Source: Deltaproteobacteria bacterium
GTDB taxonomy: Bacteria; Desulfobacterota; Syntrophia; Syntrophales; UBA2210
Length of the DNA stretch: 23,991 bases
Direction: 5' to 3'
Assembly: GCA_011056825.1 (NCBI GenBank)
Contig: DSBH01000056.1
Location: 1 to 23,991 of the forward strand
Positions 21,832-23,991 of this stretch are shown here, one piece after another; the stretch's first letter is position 1; each line of letters begins with the position of its first letter. Below the pieces are notes generated by a model. The model saw only the letters and a program-made list of their open reading frames with translations, searched no databases and had not been told where the DNA came from. Position numbers and translations under genes: made by a program.

Positions 21832-23295
21832 ATGCATGAGCGCGTAACCGGACTCGATATCGGCAGGGACGGTATCAAGGCCGTTTCGATGTCGGCGGGG
21901 CTGCGGGGCTGCCGGGTAATCGACACGGTGCTGGTCCGTCCGGCCGAGGCCGGGGGGCTCGAACAGGCACTGGAACAAGTGTTCGGGAGAGAGACCTTTC
22001 GGGACAGCCGCTGCGTTACCGCCCTGCCGATGGAACACTGTTCTTTCCGCACCATCCGACTGCCTTTCAGAGATCGGAAACGTCTTCTTCGGACTCTTCC
22101 CTACGAGTTGGAACCAACCCTGCCCTTTTCCGCCGATGATGCCGTCGTGGATTACCTCGTGCTCGACCGCGGCGAAGGCACTGAACTGCTGGCCGCCGCC
22201 GCGAGGCGGGATCACATGGCGGAACGTCTCGCATTGCTGGCGCCCTTTTGTTCGTCCGTTTCCGTCGTCGATGTCGAGGCGGCGTCCCTGGCGGGATGGA
22301 TCGCCGCGGAAGAGTGTGACGAAGTTTCGCCGTCGATTCTGCTGGATGTGGGCGCCGTCCGGACCTCCCTGGCTGTCGTCGCGGGCGGCAGGATCGTGCA
22401 ACTTCGTTCGCTGCCCGCGGGGGAAACGCACATGGCGGAGGACGGCGTGGATAATGTCTGCCGAACACTGCACCGCGAGGTGTCGGCCACGATGACGATG
22501 CTCAGCCTCAGGGGCGTGACGGATGAAAAGCCCGGCAGCCTGTACCTTGCGGGCGGGGGCAGTCGTTCGGAAGGGTTTCGGGACGAGCTTGGCCGGCTGT
22601 TTGATCTGGCGCCCCGTGAACCGACCGTGCCCCGTGAGCAGGCCATTCAGTTCACGGAAGAAGCGCTCTCGGCCTGGGACCCGGCCCTGATGAATCAGGC
22701 GTTGTCCCTGGCACTGCGCGACGCGGGAGGCGGGCCGGGGTTTAATTTTGTTCGCGACAGGAACGGGGCCGCGGGACTGGTGGAATGGTTTCGGGACGAG
22801 CTCCCCTGGCTGGCCCCGCTGTCGGCGGCGGTCCTGCTGTTCCTCGGCGCGAATATCTATCTGGATTACAGGACGGACAGCCGATATCTCACGGCACTGC
22901 GCGCGGAAACACGGACACTGTTCACCCAAACCCTGCCGGAAACGACGCGGATCGTAAACCCCGTGCAACAGGTGAAAACGGCCCTGGACGACCTGCGCAG
23001 ACAGGCCGCGGGAGGAGACCACGCGGGACGGCCGTTGCCGGTACTGGCCGTACTCCGGGAGGTGTCGGCGCTCGTCCCGCAATCCATCGACCTGCTCGTA
23101 ACAAGCTTCACCTATGACGAGAAGACCGTCCGCGTGCAGGGAGAGACGGACACGTTCAACACAGTTGACGCCGTGCGAGCGGCGCTGGAGAATAGCGAGC
23201 TTTTCAGTTCGGTGACCATCACGTCGGCGAATATGATGCGCAGCGGCGGCAGAGTCGGTTTTGACATGAGAATAGAACCCCGGAGACGGACATGA
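21832..23295 (+). CDS. gspL: Type II secretion inner-membrane protein GspL (PilM-PilN-like)
   Basis: A 487-residue bitopic protein. The cytoplasmic actin-like/PilM domain starts with TGLDIGRDGIKAVSM (about residues 6-20) and has LLDVGAVRTSL and LAGGGSRSEGF as further ATPase-fold strands. One membrane helix follows at about 325-345 (LAPLSAAVLLFLGANIYL). The periplasmic part has a short coiled coil and a ferredoxin-like PilN/GspL domain to the end. GspL links the GspE ATPase to the inner-membrane platform and GspM. AAAAGGAGGG precedes ATG 21832, and a nearby ATG at 21821 is out of frame. The TGA overlaps gspM. Confidence 0.87.
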   Translation: MHERVTGLDIGRDGIKAVSMSAGLRGCRVIDTVLVRPAEAGGLEQALEQVFGRETFRDSRCVTALPMEHCSFRTIRLPFRDRKRLLRTLPYELEPTLPFSADDAVVDYLVLDRGEGTELLAAAARRDHMAERLALLAPFCSSVSVVDVEAASLAGWIAAEECDEVSPSILLDVGAVRTSLAVVAGGRIVQLRSLPAGETHMAEDGVDNVCRTLHREVSATMTMLSLRGVTDEKPGSLYLAGGGSRSEGFRDELGRLFDLAPREPTVPREQAIQFTEEALSAWDPALMNQALSLALRDAGGGPGFNFVRDRNGAAGLVEWFRDELPWLAPLSAAVLLFLGANIYLDYRTDSRYLTALRAETRTLFTQTLPETTRIVNPVQQVKTALDDLRRQAAGGDHAGRPLPVLAVLREVSALVPQSIDLLVTSFTYDEKTVRVQGETDTFNTVDAVRAALENSELFSSVTITSANMMRSGGRVGFDMRIEPRRRT

Positions 23296-23831
23296 ACATG
23301 GCGGTGCTGAAAACTGTGAGACTGAGCAGGAGGGAAAAACAATACCTGGTTCTGTGCGCGGTCGCGGTAGTGCTGTTTATCCTGGTGCAGTTCATCCTGT
23401 TTCCTTTCCTGGACGCCAGGGAACGGACGAAACGCGCCATCCATCACCAGGAGTCGATGCTCCGCGAACTGGCGGTGCTCAGCGCCGAATACCGGTCACT
23501 GCGTGACGAGGCGCGGGACGTGGGCCGCATGATAGAACACAGGCCCGAAGGTTTTTCACTGTTTTCCTTTCTCGAGCGGGAGGCGGGCCGCGCGGGCATA
23601 AAGCCGAACATCAGCCACATGCGGCCGTCGGAGACCATCGAACGGGGGCCCTACCGGGAATCTTCCGTCGAATTGCGGCTCGAGAATATCACGATGGCCC
23701 AGCTCGTCGATTACCTCAAGCGGGTGGAGACGGAGCAATACCTTGTATCGGTGCGGCGGATTGCAATCAAGAGATCAGAGAATCCCCCGGGATTACTGTC
23801 CGTGTTGATCCAGTTTGTGACGTACGCCTGA
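23292..23831 (+). CDS. gspM: Type II secretion protein GspM
   Basis: A 179-residue protein with a short basic cytoplasmic tail and one membrane helix at about residues 18-40 (YLVLCAVAVVLFILVQFILF). A charged coiled coil follows at about 43-75, then a periplasmic ferredoxin-like domain with SVELRLENITMAQLVDYLKRVE, the segment typical of GspM/PilO. It pairs with GspL in the inner-membrane platform. ATGA overlap with gspL indicates coupled translation. Confidence 0.85.
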   Translation: MNMAVLKTVRLSRREKQYLVLCAVAVVLFILVQFILFPFLDARERTKRAIHHQESMLRELAVLSAEYRSLRDEARDVGRMIEHRPEGFSLFSFLEREAGRAGIKPNISHMRPSETIERGPYRESSVELRLENITMAQLVDYLKRVETEQYLVSVRRIAIKRSENPPGLLSVLIQFVTYA

Positions 23832-23920
23832 AGAACAGGTGGAATAAAAAATTGCGCCGACCGGGAAACAGCGACCCGGGACCGGAACCGCGAGAAGAGA
23901 CAACAGGGGGAAGGCCGTTG

Positions 23921-23991
23921 ATGAAAAACAAACCATGGCTGGGATACGTGCTCTACGGAATCGCCGCGACGGTGTTTTTTCTGTACTGGAC
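23921..23991 (+). CDS. gspN: Probable type II secretion protein GspN, N-terminus (partial)
   Basis: The first 23 codons run off the window end. ATG 23921 has GGGGGAAGG upstream. The start MKNKPWLGYVLYGIAATVFF is a membrane anchor like that of Desulfobacterota GspN proteins, and it follows gspM by 89 bp in the same direction. The call depends mainly on context because only the anchor is visible. Confidence 0.6.
   Translation, partial: MKNKPWLGYVLYGIAATVFFLYW

Noticed and set aside
21340..23082. Minus-strand 580-codon open frame
   Set aside because: It is antisense across gspK and gspL, and its translation is arginine/histidine/proline-rich with no recognisable domain.

Overview
The window looks like a GC-rich chromosome segment (about 60% G+C by eye) of an anaerobic Desulfobacterota (deltaproteobacterial) bacterium. 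This rests on gene content only: a probable selenoprotein, a PPi-type phosphofructokinase, a four-subunit 2-oxoacid:ferredoxin oxidoreductase, a rubrerythrin-like protein and a type II secretion operon with a gspN-like gene. No rRNA, tRNA, CRISPR array or insertion sequence was seen.

Layout. (1) 1-141: the 3' end of a probable lgt. (2) 276-4793, plus strand: a redox cluster of a coenzyme A-disulfide reductase-like flavoprotein, a small zinc-ribbon protein, a rubrerythrin-like diiron protein, an unrecognised 222-residue protein and an acetolactate-synthase-like thiamine diphosphate enzyme. (3) 4804-7303: a minus-strand zinc alcohol dehydrogenase divergent from a plus-strand PPi-phosphofructokinase, sharing an AT-rich control region with a 19-bp palindrome. 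(4) 7506-10231: korDABC. (5) 10344-10413: a REP/MITE-like paired inverted repeat. (6) 10461-14691, minus strand: a DsbA-like thioredoxin-fold protein and a VKOR-like protein, followed by glpK and glpD. (7) 15162-18761: a very large predicted exported protein carrying two different alpha/beta-hydrolase domains. (8) 18889-19569, minus strand: a Crp/Fnr regulator, divergent from gspI-J-K-L-M-N (19603 to the window end; gspN is cut off).

The outstanding feature is the first gene of the redox cluster. Its reading frame starts at 276 with a strong ribosome binding site and is interrupted once, by TGA at 405-407, exactly where this flavoenzyme family has its redox-active cysteine. A 9-bp perfect hairpin with a GGT apical loop starts 9 nt after the TGA, and the loop lies 18 nt after it. 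This is the layout of a bacterial SECIS element, so the gene is best read as a 443-residue selenoprotein with selenocysteine at position 44. Automatic gene calling would truncate it to a fragment starting near 504, losing the FAD-binding motif and the catalytic residue.

How the parts may work together (inference): the 276-2510 genes look like a thiol/peroxide defence set. Kor makes or consumes reduced ferredoxin at the 2-oxoglutarate level. GlpK/GlpD feed glycerol into triose phosphates and the PPi-phosphofructokinase handles hexose phosphates. DsbA/VKOR would form disulfides in exported proteins, and the type II system could export proteins such as the neighbouring two-domain hydrolase.
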